20,979 nucleotides of DNA, taken from contig CANRCH010000011.1 of the NCBI GenBank assembly GCA_947629065.1, positions 1 to 20,979 on the forward strand. The letters run 5' to 3'. Within the stretch, counting starts at the first letter, position 1, and the number at the start of each line of letters is the position of its first letter. The notes below the pieces were generated by a model. It was not told the DNA's origin and made no database searches. It saw nothing but the letters and a program-made list of their open reading frames with translations. Shown in pieces: positions 1-7,542 of this stretch. The stretch comes from an uncultured Aliarcobacter sp. (GTDB lineage: Bacteria > Campylobacterota > Campylobacteria > Campylobacterales > Arcobacteraceae). The translations under genes and the position numbers were made by a program.

Positions 1-595
1 CTGCTTCAGCTAAGGCTGTTTGAGCTGCCCATGACCAATAAACTGGTTTGCTTCTTTGTACTAAAAGCCCTTGTTTTGCAATTGCACAAAGTTCTCTATA
101 TATATTTGCTTCAAATTTAAAATCCATTGTTAAATAAGGATTTTCCCAATCTGCAATTACTCCAAGAGCTTTAAACTCATCTCTTTGAATATCTACAAAT
201 TTACTAGCATGTTCCCTACATAGTTCTCTTAACTTTGATTTTGCAATAGTTTTTTTCTTTTCGCTTCCTATTTTTTCTTCAACTTTTTGCTCAATTGGAA
301 GACCATGACAATCCCATCCTGGAACATATCTAATAGACTTTCCATTAAAATAGTGGTACTTATTTATAATATCTTTTAAAATTTTATTTAGGGCATGTCC
401 TATATGAGTATTTCCGTTTGCATAAGGAGGTCCATCGTGTAGTGTGAATGTTTCACAACCCACTCTATTTTTTTTCATTCTCTCATAAACTTTCTCTTCA
501 TCCCACTTTTTATATCTTAGTGGTTCACTGTTTGGAAGATTTCCTCTCATTGGAAAATCTGTTTTTGGTAGAAGTAAACTATCTTTATAATCCAT
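1..595 (-). CDS. ileS: Isoleucine--tRNA ligase, N-terminal part (cut by the window edge)
   Basis: Class I aminoacyl-tRNA synthetase that charges tRNA-Ile in the cytoplasm. Only about the first 198 residues are present; the gene continues beyond position 1. Reading the minus strand from the ATG at 593-595, the protein begins [20 protein letters not shown] and carries the HIGH ATP-binding signature at residues 64-67 (context NTHIGHA), followed by the Ile/Val-type block with WDCHGLPIE. That block, together with the N-terminal '[13 protein letters not shown]' segment, is typical of IleRS rather than ValRS or LeuRS. An AGAAGG ribosome-binding site lies about 7 bases upstream of the ATG, and a TATAAT -10 box lies at 641-646 on the minus strand. 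The gene is divergent from mqo. The KMSKS motif and the editing domain lie outside the window, so completeness cannot be judged. Confidence 0.95.
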   Translation of the reverse strand, partial: MDYKDSLLLPKTDFPMRGNLPNSEPLRYKKWDEEKVYERMKKNRVGCETFTLHDGPPYANGNTHIGHALNKILKDIINKYHYFNGKSIRYVPGWDCHGLPIEQKVEEKIGSEKKKTIAKSKLRELCREHASKFVDIQRDEFKALGVIADWENPYLTMDFKFEANIYRELCAIAKQGLLVQRSKPVYWSWAAQTALAEA

Positions 596-640
596 TTAAA
601 TACCTTCTTTTCAAATTTTTACTCTTTTATTAAATCGTAG

Positions 641-646
641 ATTATA
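641..646 (-). promoter_or_regulatory. Putative ileS -10 box
   Basis: The minus strand reads TATAAT here, 45 bases upstream of the ileS ATG, with T-rich sequence further upstream. This is the only consensus -10 hexamer facing ileS in the 194-base ileS/mqo intergenic region. No good -35 is seen, which is normal for Campylobacterota sigma70 promoters. Confidence 0.55.
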
Positions 647-739
647 TCTAAATTTTAATAAATTTATAGTTTTTAAAACTTTTAATTAGTTTAATTGTAA
701 AAATTTAAGATTTTATTTATCTAATTTAAAAAATTTATA

Positions 740-748
740 TGCTAGAAT
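740..748 (+). promoter_or_regulatory. Putative extended -10 promoter of mqo
   Basis: TG-C-TAGAAT gives an extended -10 element (TGn plus a 5/6 match to TATAAT), 41 bases before the mqo start at 790. The sequence upstream is a run of T-rich blocks without a -35. Its position over the in-frame ATG at 739 argues that the upstream ATG is not the translation start. Confidence 0.5.
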
Positions 749-789
749 CTTGGCGAATTTTAATTAAGAATAAATATAGGATTGAGAAA

Positions 790-2148
790 ATGAGCGAAAA
801 ACACTATGAAGTAGTAATTGTAGGTGGTGGAATTTCAGGTGCTGCACTATTTTTTGAGCTAGCAAAATATTCAGATGTAAATAGTATTTGTTTACTTGAA
901 AAGTATGACGATTTAGCAACTTTAAACTCAAAAGGAACAAGTAACTCTCAAACAATTCACGTTGGTGATATTGAGACAAACTATACTTTTGAAAAAGCAA
1001 AAATCACAAAAAGAACTGCAAAAATGATTGAGAAGTTCAACTTAATGTATGATCTTCAAGAAAAAATTATGTTCAAACATCAAAAAATGGCTTTAGGTGT
1101 TGGTGAAAAAGAGGTTGAATTTATTACAAATAGATATAATCAATTCAAAGAGATATTCCCTTATTTAGAACTATGGGACAAAGAGACTTTAAGAGAGAAA
1201 GAGCCTCTATTAGTTTATGCTGATAAAGAAAGAACAAAAGATAGACCTGAACCAATTGTTGCAATGGGTACAAATGACCAATATACAACTGTTGATTTTG
1301 GAGCAATGACAAAAGAGCTTGTAAAAGCTGGTCAAAATGCAAACAGTGAAAAAACAACTGATGTATATTTTAACTCAGAAGTTGATGAGATAGAAAAAAT
1401 TGGTAAAAAATTTAAATTAACTACAAAAAATGGAACAGTTTATACAGCTGATTTCGTTGTTGTTAATGCAGGAGCTCACTCACTATATTTAGCACATAAA
1501 ATGGGATATGGAAAATATATGGGATCACTTTCTATGGCTGGATCATTTTATATTACAAATGGTACATACTTAAATGGAAAAGTTTATATGGTACAAAATG
1601 ACAAACTTCCATTTGCTGCACTTCATGGAGATCCAGATATTTTATGTGATGGAAAAACAAGATTTGGACCAACAGCACTTGCACTTTTAGTTCTTGAAAG
1701 ATATAAAGGTGGAAAATCTTTATTCCAATGTCTAAAAACTCTAAACTTAGATGGAAATATTATTAAAATTTTCTGGGATTTACTAAAAGATAGTGATATT
1801 AGAAACTATGTATTTAAAAACTTCTTATTTGAAGTACCTGGGATTAATAAAAAACTATTCGTTAAAGATGCACAAAAAATTGTACCATCATTAAGCGTAG
1901 ATGATATTGAGTATGCAAAAGGATTTGGTGGAGTAAGACCACAAGTTCTAAACAAAAAAGAGCAAAAACTTATGCTTGGTGAAGCTTCTATTACAGAAGA
2001 AGAAGGAATTATATTTAATATGACTCCATCTCCAGGAGCAACTTCTTGTTTAGGAAATGCAGAAAGAGATATTAAACTAGTAACTAGCTATTTAGGTAAA
2101 ACTTTCTACGAAGATCAATTCTTAGCTGACTTTACAGACGACAAATAA
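790..2148 (+). CDS. mqo: Malate:quinone oxidoreductase
   Basis: FAD-dependent peripheral membrane enzyme that oxidises malate to oxaloacetate and passes electrons to the quinone pool; it is the TCA-cycle malate-oxidising step in many Campylobacterota. I place the start at the ATG at 790 (452 aa, MSEKHYEVVIVGGG), so that the FAD-binding GGGISG motif falls at residues 12-17 and a GATTGAG stretch sits just upstream. The in-frame ATG at 739 would add 17 residues unlike the family and overlaps the likely -10 box. The N-terminal dinucleotide fold, the 'STIH/QTIHVGDIETNY'-like block and the C-terminal 'PSPGATSCLGNAERD' block all fit the family. The gene looks monocistronic, bounded by its own promoter and a hairpin right after the stop. 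Codon use has more TTC, AAC and TAC than its neighbours, which suggests high expression. Related FAD-dependent oxidoreductases are the alternative, but the overall match to epsilonproteobacterial Mqo is strong. Confidence 0.88.
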   Translation: MSEKHYEVVIVGGGISGAALFFELAKYSDVNSICLLEKYDDLATLNSKGTSNSQTIHVGDIETNYTFEKAKITKRTAKMIEKFNLMYDLQEKIMFKHQKMALGVGEKEVEFITNRYNQFKEIFPYLELWDKETLREKEPLLVYADKERTKDRPEPIVAMGTNDQYTTVDFGAMTKELVKAGQNANSEKTTDVYFNSEVDEIEKIGKKFKLTTKNGTVYTADFVVVNAGAHSLYLAHKMGYGKYMGSLSMAGSFYITNGTYLNGKVYMVQNDKLPFAALHGDPDILCDGKTRFGPTALALLVLERYKGGKSLFQCLKTLNLDGNIIKIFWDLLKDSDIRNYVFKNFLFEVPGINKKLFVKDAQKIVPSLSVDDIEYAKGFGGVRPQVLNKKEQKLMLGEASITEEEGIIFNMTPSPGATSCLGNAERDIKLVTSYLGKTFYEDQFLADFTDDK

Positions 2149-2177
2149 TTTTTAGAGGAGTTTTACTCTTCTAAAAA
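2149..2177 (+). terminator. Hairpin terminator after mqo
   Basis: A 13-bp inverted repeat begins directly after the mqo stop: arms 2149-2161 and 2165-2177, a TTT loop, and one G-T wobble. The arms contain A5/T5 tails, so it could work in either direction. The plus-strand T-run follows only after a few bases, so efficiency is uncertain. Confidence 0.6.
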
Positions 2178-2272
2178 ACACTATTTTTAAAACTATCATT
2201 TAAATTTATCTCTATTTTATATACTTTTTTCTAAAATCCTTTAAACTATATTTTAAACTATTTAGGAATTTT

Positions 2273-2779
2273 ATGTACGATAATATATTTTCTACAAACA
2301 ATATGATAGAACTTCAAGAGCTTTTACGAAAACACAATAAATCAATCACAACAGCAGAATCTTGTACAGGTGGATTAGTTGCAAGTATGATTACAAAAAT
2401 TAGTGGAAGTAGTGATATTTTTAATGGTAGCATTGTAACTTATTCAAATAAGATAAAAAATCAAGAGTTAAATGTAAGAAATGAGACTCTAGAAAGGTTT
2501 GGAGCTGTTAGTATTGAAGTTGTAAATGAGATGCTTGATGGTGCAATTTCAAAATTTGAAGCAGATTTTGCTATTGCAATCTCTGGAATTGCAGGTCCAA
2601 GTGGTGGAAATGAAAAAAAACCAGTAGGCACAGTTGTAATTGGGATTTCTGACAACAAAGCCCATAAAATCGTGGATTCATACCACTTTCTAGGTACTAG
2701 AGAAGAGATACAATTACAAGCTGCAAAACGATCTTTAAAAGAAATTTTCAAATTTGTTCAAAAAAGCCTTGACAAATAA
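2273..2779 (+). CDS. pncC: CinA C-terminal-domain protein, probable nicotinamide-nucleotide amidase
   Basis: Stand-alone CinA C-terminal domain (168 aa, normal length for PncC/YgaD-type proteins). Characterised members deamidate nicotinamide mononucleotide to nicotinic acid mononucleotide, recycling NMN released by NAD-dependent DNA ligase. The signature TAESCTGG lies at residues 27-34, where S30 corresponds to the catalytic serine of the family. 'NGSIVTYSN' follows at 51-59, and the glycine-rich SGIAGPSGG lies at 104-112. The competence-associated N-terminal MoaB-like domain of full CinA is absent. The start at 2273 has an AGGA ribosome-binding site five bases upstream. A TAAAAT at 2232-2237 is a possible -10. 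The 3' end overlaps the promoter of the tRNA cluster. The role in NAD salvage follows from the family; nothing local ties it to its neighbours. Confidence 0.85.
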   Translation: MYDNIFSTNNMIELQELLRKHNKSITTAESCTGGLVASMITKISGSSDIFNGSIVTYSNKIKNQELNVRNETLERFGAVSIEVVNEMLDGAISKFEADFAIAISGIAGPSGGNEKKPVGTVVIGISDNKAHKIVDSYHFLGTREEIQLQAAKRSLKEIFKFVQKSLDK

Positions 2780-2797
2780 ATTCTTTTGCACTATAAT
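2769..2797 (+). promoter_or_regulatory. Consensus sigma70 promoter of the tRNA cluster
   Basis: TTGACA (2769-2774), a 17-bp spacer, then TATAAT (2792-2797): a perfect match to both consensus hexamers at ideal spacing. The -35 lies inside the last codons of the CinA-type gene, and the predicted start lies about 30 bases before tRNA-Lys. Full -35 boxes are uncommon in this phylum, which fits a strong stable-RNA promoter. Confidence 0.85.
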
Positions 2798-2833
2798 TCC
2801 AGTCCATTTTAAGTAAAGCACTTAAAACGGAAT

Positions 2834-2909
2834 GACTTGTTAGCTCAGTCGGTAGAGCATCTCACTTTTAATGAGGAGGCCGATGGTTCGAATCCATCAC
2901 AGGTCACCA
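2834..2909 (+). tRNA. tRNA-Lys (anticodon TTT)
   Basis: Complete 76-base cloverleaf including an encoded CCA. The acceptor arms GACTTGT (2834-2840) and ACAGGTC (2899-2905) pair fully with one G-T wobble. The anticodon loop is CTTTTAA with anticodon TTT, and the T-arm has GGTTCGAATCC. It is the first of four tRNAs behind the 2769-2797 promoter. Confidence 0.97.
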
Positions 2910-2930
2910 CTTTTATTGTTATATAATCTT

Positions 2931-3005
2931 GGCCCCTTCATCTAACGGTTAGGATTCATGGTTTTCATCCATGCCACAGGGGTTCGAATCCCCTAGGGGT
3001 CACCA
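2931..3005 (+). tRNA. tRNA-Glu (anticodon TTC)
   Basis: Complete 75-base cloverleaf with an encoded CCA. The acceptor GGCCCCT pairs with AGGGGTC (one G-T), the anticodon stem is CATGG/CCATG around loop TTTTCAT, and the anticodon is TTC. It follows tRNA-Lys by 21 bases, with no promoter or terminator seen between them. Confidence 0.97.
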
Positions 3006-3034
3006 AGACTATATATAACAAATTCCCACACATT

Positions 3035-3110
3035 GGTCGATTAGCTCAGTTGGTAGAGCGCTACCCTTACAAGGTAGATGTCGCAAGTTCGAGTCTTGCA
3101 TCGACCACCA
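3035..3110 (+). tRNA. tRNA-Val (anticodon TAC)
   Basis: Complete 76-base cloverleaf with an encoded CCA. The acceptor GGTCGAT pairs with ATCGACC, and the anticodon stem CTACC/GGTAG surrounds loop CTTACAA, giving anticodon TAC. Confidence 0.97.
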
Positions 3111-3122
3111 TTGTTTTCTGGT

Positions 3123-3199
3123 GCGGCCGTAGTTTAGTTGGTTAGAATGCCTGCCTGTCACGCAGGAGGTCGCGAGTTCGAGTCTCGTCGGCCGCGCCA
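3123..3199 (+). tRNA. tRNA-Asp (anticodon GTC)
   Basis: Complete 77-base cloverleaf with an encoded CCA. The acceptor GCGGCCG pairs with CGGCCGC, and the anticodon stem CCTGC/GCAGG surrounds loop CTGTCAC, giving anticodon GTC. It is the last tRNA of the cluster. A TTTTTAAAAATTT stretch follows, but there is no separate GC hairpin, so the terminator is unclear. Confidence 0.97.
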
Positions 3200-3272
3200 C
3201 TTTTTAAAAATTTCAACTCTTTCTTATAAAAATCAAGTTATTATCTTTTCTTTAATTTAACAAAGGTTGCAA

Positions 3273-4859
3273 ATGTTAAAAGCAAAAAGTCTTTATCACT
3301 TAATTGTATATAGTATTTTATTTATTATTTTAGTAATTTCATCTTTTACCTTTGTAATTATTAATAATGCACACGAAGAGTTACAGGAAAAAGTAGAAAC
3401 ACTAAAAGAAGACTACACAAACAATCAAAAAGCACTTCTTAAAAATCATGTTGATTATGTTATTAAATTTATTGAGTATTACCACAATAACAGCAATTTT
3501 AAAAATATTTCTGAAGATAGTTTAAAAAAAGATGTTATTAGTGCTGTTGAACAACTAAAATTAAGTACAGATCCAAATGAGTATATATTTATATATGATT
3601 TTGATGGAAATTTACTTTTGAGTTCTCACGAAAACCAAGGAAAGCAGAATTTTTTGAATTTTCAAGATAAAAAAGGAAAATTTGCAGTAAAAGAGTTGAT
3701 TGAAAATTCTAAAAATCCTAATGGTGGATTTGTTGATTATTTTTGGACAAAACCAGAGATAAATAAAGAGACAAATAAACTATCATTTGTAAACTCTTAT
3801 AAACCTTGGCAATGGACTATTGGAAAAGGTGTATATTTGGATGAAATTGATAAACTAATAAATGACAAAGAAGATGAATACAATAAAAAAATATCAAACT
3901 ACACACTACTAATTACTTCTCTTACAATTTTACTTATTTTATACTCAATATTTATCTATAAAAATGCAACTATTTTAATTGTAAATGATGTAAAAGAGAT
4001 AGGAAACTATTTAAAAGAGTCTCAAGAGCAAGGAGATAATACATTAAATCAAAATAGATTTATGTTTGGGGAGTTTAAAGTTATTGCAAACTATGCAAAT
4101 GATGCTATGACTAATATAAAACTAAAAACTTTGATGCTTGAAGAGCTTAATCAAAATCTTGAGTTTAAAGTAAAAGAGAAAACAAAAGAGCTTTCATCTT
4201 TGGTTGATAGTCAAAAACAGTTTATAAAAACATCTGTTCACGAGGTAAATACACCTTTGGCAATTATACGCACAAATATTGATTTATTAAAGATGAAAAC
4301 TCCTGATAATAGCTATATAACGAATATTGAATCAGGTGCAAAAATGATTCAATATATTTATGATGATTTATCATATTTAATAAAAAAAGATAGAGTTATT
4401 TATGAAAAAGAGTATCTTAATTTTACAGAAATTTTAAACAGCAGATTAAACTTTTTTGAACAAATTGTAAAAGCAAACTCACTATATTTTGTAAAAAATA
4501 TTGAAAATGATGCATATATAAAATTTAATCCTATAGAACTTCAAAGAGTTATAGATAATAACCTTTCAAATGCAATTAAATACTCAATTGTATCATCTCC
4601 TATTTTTATAAAATTAATATATTTAAATGATGATGAGATTGAATTTAGTGTAGCTACAAAATCAAAAAAAATAGATAAGCCTGAAAAAATATTTGAAGAT
4701 TTTTATAGAGAAAATGATGCAAGAGGTGGATTTGGTTTAGGATTAAAAATAGTAAAAGAGATTTGTGATAAAAACTTTGTTATAATAGATATTAATTCAA
4801 ATGAAAAAGATACAAAATTTATATATAGGTTTAAAGTAAATGAAGATACTACTTCTTGA
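3273..4859 (+). CDS. Sensor histidine kinase with periplasmic sCache domain
   Basis: Membrane sensor kinase that should phosphorylate the response regulator encoded next. I use the ATG at 3273 (528 aa), which has AAAGG six bases upstream; a TTG at 3267 would sit on that site. Visible parts: transmembrane helix at about residues 9-31; periplasmic sCache-type domain (about 35-195) with 'YIFIYDFDGNLL' and a terminal 'WQWTIGKGVYLDEID' typical of small-carboxylate Cache sensors; second helix at about 210-230; coiled linker; dimerisation helix with phospho-acceptor H323 in HEVNTPL; N-box at about 428-437; GGFGLGL lid region at 485-491. The usual DxGxG box of the ATPase domain is missing: the equivalent position (461-468) reads ATKSKKID. 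The gene overlaps the regulator by 20 bases, and the kinase-first order is less common. The ligand is unknown; a carboxylate such as acetate is inferred from context. Confidence 0.88.
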   Translation: MLKAKSLYHLIVYSILFIILVISSFTFVIINNAHEELQEKVETLKEDYTNNQKALLKNHVDYVIKFIEYYHNNSNFKNISEDSLKKDVISAVEQLKLSTDPNEYIFIYDFDGNLLLSSHENQGKQNFLNFQDKKGKFAVKELIENSKNPNGGFVDYFWTKPEINKETNKLSFVNSYKPWQWTIGKGVYLDEIDKLINDKEDEYNKKISNYTLLITSLTILLILYSIFIYKNATILIVNDVKEIGNYLKESQEQGDNTLNQNRFMFGEFKVIANYANDAMTNIKLKTLMLEELNQNLEFKVKEKTKELSSLVDSQKQFIKTSVHEVNTPLAIIRTNIDLLKMKTPDNSYITNIESGAKMIQYIYDDLSYLIKKDRVIYEKEYLNFTEILNSRLNFFEQIVKANSLYFVKNIENDAYIKFNPIELQRVIDNNLSNAIKYSIVSSPIFIKLIYLNDDEIEFSVATKSKKIDKPEKIFEDFYRENDARGGFGLGLKIVKEICDKNFVIIDINSNEKDTKFIYRFKVNEDTTS

Positions 4860-5502
4860 AGATGAGATGATGTTAAATAACGCAATTTGCGAATACTTAA
4901 GAGATATTGGTCATATGGTTGAAAGTTTTAGTGATGGGGCAGATGTTTTAAATAGTATAGAAAACAAATACGACCTGCTTGTTATGGATGTAAATGTTCC
5001 AAGTGTTGATGGTTTTTCTATTCTTGAAGAGTTAAATAGAAGAAAAATTCATATTCCTACTATTTTTATTTCAGCACAAATAGATATTGAAGATATTACA
5101 AAAGCTTATAATTTAGGGGCTAGAGAGTATTTAAAAAAACCTTTTCATTTAGGTGAATTAGGAATAAAAATAAATCAAATTCTAAAAAAAGAGCAAAACA
5201 ATACTAGCCACATAAGATTTTCTGAAAACTACTCTTACTCAAAAGATAAACAAACACTATATTTCAATGGCGAACCACAAAATCTTACAAAAAAACAGTT
5301 AGAAATTATTCATATTTTAGCTTTAAATATAAATATGATTGTGGATTTTGAAAGATTTAGAGAAGATGTTTGGGATGCTGAAAATATAGACAATCCTACA
5401 ATTAGAGCTGAGATTTCAAGACTTAAAAAATCTTTAAAAGAGGATTTTATAAAAAACATTAGAGGACTTGGATACAAAATAGATAGGTACTACTCTGTTT
5501 AA
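4840..5502 (+). CDS. OmpR/PhoB-family response regulator
   Basis: DNA-binding response regulator, 220 aa. The receiver domain spans about 1-118, with acidic residues E7/D8, phospho-acceptor D50 (LLVMDVNVP) and the conserved K100 before P101 (YLKKPF). A winged-helix trans_reg_C domain follows at about 128-216 ('LTKKQLEIIHIL' then 'RGLGYKID'). The ATG lies inside the kinase gene in another frame and has no strong ribosome-binding site, so translation is probably coupled to the kinase. Only 67 bases separate it from the symporter operon, whose promoter carries an 11-bp-spaced direct repeat of the kind OmpR-family proteins bind. The same repeat recurs before actP1 and pta, which makes this protein the obvious candidate regulator (inference). 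Confidence 0.92.
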   Translation: MKILLLEDEMMLNNAICEYLRDIGHMVESFSDGADVLNSIENKYDLLVMDVNVPSVDGFSILEELNRRKIHIPTIFISAQIDIEDITKAYNLGAREYLKKPFHLGELGIKINQILKKEQNNTSHIRFSENYSYSKDKQTLYFNGEPQNLTKKQLEIIHILALNINMIVDFERFREDVWDAENIDNPTIRAEISRLKKSLKEDFIKNIRGLGYKIDRYYSV

Positions 5503-5510
5503 GCCTTTTT

Positions 5511-5543
5511 TGCTATGTTTTTGCTATTAAATTAAACTATAAT
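5511..5543 (+). promoter_or_regulatory. Promoter with tandem TGCTAT repeat before the symporter operon (site A)
   Basis: TGCTAT at 5511-5516 and again at 5522-5527 (11-bp period, T-rich flanks), then exactly 10 bp to a TATAAT at 5538-5543. The second repeat replaces the -35 hexamer. The start site would fall near 5550, about 20 bases before the GTG at 5570. The same geometry is found at 10055-10087 and 18277-18309. Confidence 0.7.
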
Positions 5544-5569
5544 CTACCTAATTTTAATTGGAGATTATA

Positions 5570-5827
5570 GTGCAAATAGAAAATAATAGTTTTTTTAAAA
5601 AAAATCTAAAACTTATACTTACCCTGCTTTCTATTTGGTTCTTTATTACTTTTATTGTCTCTATATTTTTTAACAACTATTTAAATAATTTTGAGTTTTA
5701 TGGAGTAAAACTTGGTTATTTTATGCTAAACCAAGGGCTTATTTACTTTTTTATTTTAATAATCTATATTTATAATAAACAAGCTTCTAAACTTGAAGAT
5801 GAAGAGTTTGAAAGAAGTGAAATATAA
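5570..5827 (+). CDS. DUF4212-type small subunit of a sodium:solute symporter
   Basis: Small membrane protein (85 aa) that partners the large SSS-family permease encoded next. I chose the GTG at 5570 because GGAG (5560-5563) lies six bases upstream; a longer TTG start at 5558 overlaps that site. Two transmembrane helices (about 14-34 and 47-68) are separated by a short polar stretch. The pattern, a W at 23, 'GVKLGYFMLNQG' before helix 2, and a charged tail with a 'KLEDEEF'-like motif, matches the small subunit that accompanies VC_2705-subfamily symporters. Its stop overlaps the next start (TAATG). Its job in such systems is not well defined; assembly or stability of the large subunit is a reasonable guess. 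Confidence 0.75.
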   Translation: MQIENNSFFKKNLKLILTLLSIWFFITFIVSIFFNNYLNNFEFYGVKLGYFMLNQGLIYFFILIIYIYNKQASKLEDEEFERSEI

Positions 5828-7542
5828 TGGAACTTCAATCTTTAATCTACCTTTTTGTGGGTGTTAGTTTTACAATATATTTTGGTCTTGCACTTTGGAC
5901 AAAATCAACTTCAACAAAAGATTTCTATATTGCAAAAAACTCTTTTAACCCTGTAATAAATGGTTTGTCTATTGCTGTTGATTTTATGAGTGCTGTTACA
6001 TTTGTAGCTTTAATTGGAATTGTTGTTCACCTAGCAACTGATGGAACTGCTTATATTTTAGGCTTTACAGGTGGATTTGTACTTCTTAGTTTATTAGTTG
6101 TTCCTTATTTAAGAAAGTTTGGAAAATTCTCTATTTCTGAGTTTTTTGCCACAAGATACTACTCTGGTTTTATAAAAAGACTAACTATTTTTATAATCAT
6201 TCTTGTTTCGTTTATCTATATTTCAGCACAAATGAAAGCAATTGGAATTGTATTTGCAAGAATATTTCAAATAGATAAAGATATAGCTTTGATTATAGCT
6301 ATTATTATTGCATTTTTATACTCACTTATTGGTGGGATTAGACAGATGAATTATACGCAAATTGCACAATATATTATTATTCTTTTTGCTTTTTTAACAC
6401 CTGCTTTTTATCTATCTTATGAGCTTGTTGAAGTATTTTTACCTCAACTTGCCCTATTTTCAAAAACTACTTTTGCTTTTGATAGTGGAGTTCAAACAAT
6501 CGAAAAAGGAACATATCTGCTTCACGCACTAAATAGTGCTTTAGGTGATTTTGGCTTTTCATATACAAGTTCAAGTGATCTATTTAATATCTTTACAATT
6601 AGTTTATCTTTGATGTTAGGAGTTGCAGTGTTACCACATATTTTGGTTAAATTTATCTCAACTCCAAGTGTAAAAGCTTCAAGAGAATCTGTATTTTGGG
6701 CAATGATATTTATTGCAATTTTATACTCTTCAATTGCAAGTATTGCAGCACTTTCAAAAGTAAATATTTACAAAAATGTACAAAATGTAGAGTATGAAGA
6801 GTTTATAAACTCAAATTCAAAACAAAATAGTGGAAAATGGCTTAAAACATGGGAAGATATAAAATATGTAGAGTTTAATGATTTAAATAAAAATGAAAGA
6901 ATAGATGTAAATCCCTCAAACAGAAATGAGTTATCTATAAATAGCGATGTTTTAACTCTAATAAATCCAGAAATAGCAAATCTTCCAAACTGGACAATTG
7001 CACTAATTCTTGCAGGTGCACTAGCTGCTTCATTATCAACTTTAACAGGGCTTTTTATTGTAATAAGTTCTCATTTACCAATAAACAAAAGAGGAACAAA
7101 AAGAAAAGTTTTAGAGAAATTTTTAATCCTTTCTACAATTATTCTTGCTAGTTATTTTTATATTCCAAATCTATCTATTGTAAATTTAGTTGCCATATCT
7201 TTTGGTATTTTAGCATCAACTATTTTTCCTACACTTATTTTAGGAATTTATACAAAATTTATAAATAAAACGGGTGCCATTTTTGGAATGATTTTTTCAC
7301 TACTGTTTACTTTAATCTATATAATCTATTTTTTATATATAAATCCAAATGAAAATAGTTATTTATTTGGTATTTCACCATTTGGAATTGGTATTTTTGG
7401 TGCAATTTTAAATACAATAATTGCAATAATAGTTTCAAAATTTACAAAAAAAGTTCCTGAAGAGATTATAGAATTTATAGATAAATTACAAAATTTTAAA
7501 GAACTAGAAGTAAAAAACAATCAAAACAAGGAGAGTTTATGA
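5827..7542 (+). CDS. Sodium:solute symporter, VC_2705-like large subunit
   Basis: SSS-family (LeuT-fold) cation-coupled permease, 571 aa with about 13 predicted membrane helices. Family landmarks include 'SIAVDFMSAVTF' around residues 50-61, a 'LRKFGKFSISEFFATRYYSG' loop near 95-117, and 'MLGVAVLPHILVKFISTPSVKASRES' around 265-290. A polar insert (about 317-380) between helices contains a degenerate EF-hand-like loop (D352, N354, N356, I359); this insert is typical of the VC_2705 subfamily and absent from ActP. It is translationally joined to its neighbours: TAATG with the small subunit upstream, ATGA with the regulator downstream. Family members are assumed to carry short-chain carboxylates, but the substrate here is unproven. 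It is clearly more distant from the two ActP copies than those are from each other. Confidence 0.82.
   Translation: MELQSLIYLFVGVSFTIYFGLALWTKSTSTKDFYIAKNSFNPVINGLSIAVDFMSAVTFVALIGIVVHLATDGTAYILGFTGGFVLLSLLVVPYLRKFGKFSISEFFATRYYSGFIKRLTIFIIILVSFIYISAQMKAIGIVFARIFQIDKDIALIIAIIIAFLYSLIGGIRQMNYTQIAQYIIILFAFLTPAFYLSYELVEVFLPQLALFSKTTFAFDSGVQTIEKGTYLLHALNSALGDFGFSYTSSSDLFNIFTISLSLMLGVAVLPHILVKFISTPSVKASRESVFWAMIFIAILYSSIASIAALSKVNIYKNVQNVEYEEFINSNSKQNSGKWLKTWEDIKYVEFNDLNKNERIDVNPSNRNELSINSDVLTLINPEIANLPNWTIALILAGALAASLSTLTGLFIVISSHLPINKRGTKRKVLEKFLILSTIILASYFYIPNLSIVNLVAISFGILASTIFPTLILGIYTKFINKTGAIFGMIFSLLFTLIYIIYFLYINPNENSYLFGISPFGIGIFGAILNTIIAIIVSKFTKKVPEEIIEFIDKLQNFKELEVKNNQNKESL

Noticed and set aside
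739..789. Upstream ATG extending mqo by 17 residues
   Set aside because: The extension has no family counterpart, no ribosome-binding site, and overlaps the probable -10 element; the ATG at 790 puts the FAD motif at its usual place.
3009..3200. Minus-strand reading frame of 63 codons across the tRNA cluster
   Set aside because: It is antisense to tRNA-Val and tRNA-Asp; translated tRNA antisense gives the familiar false 'RLELATSCVTGRHSNQLNY'-type protein.
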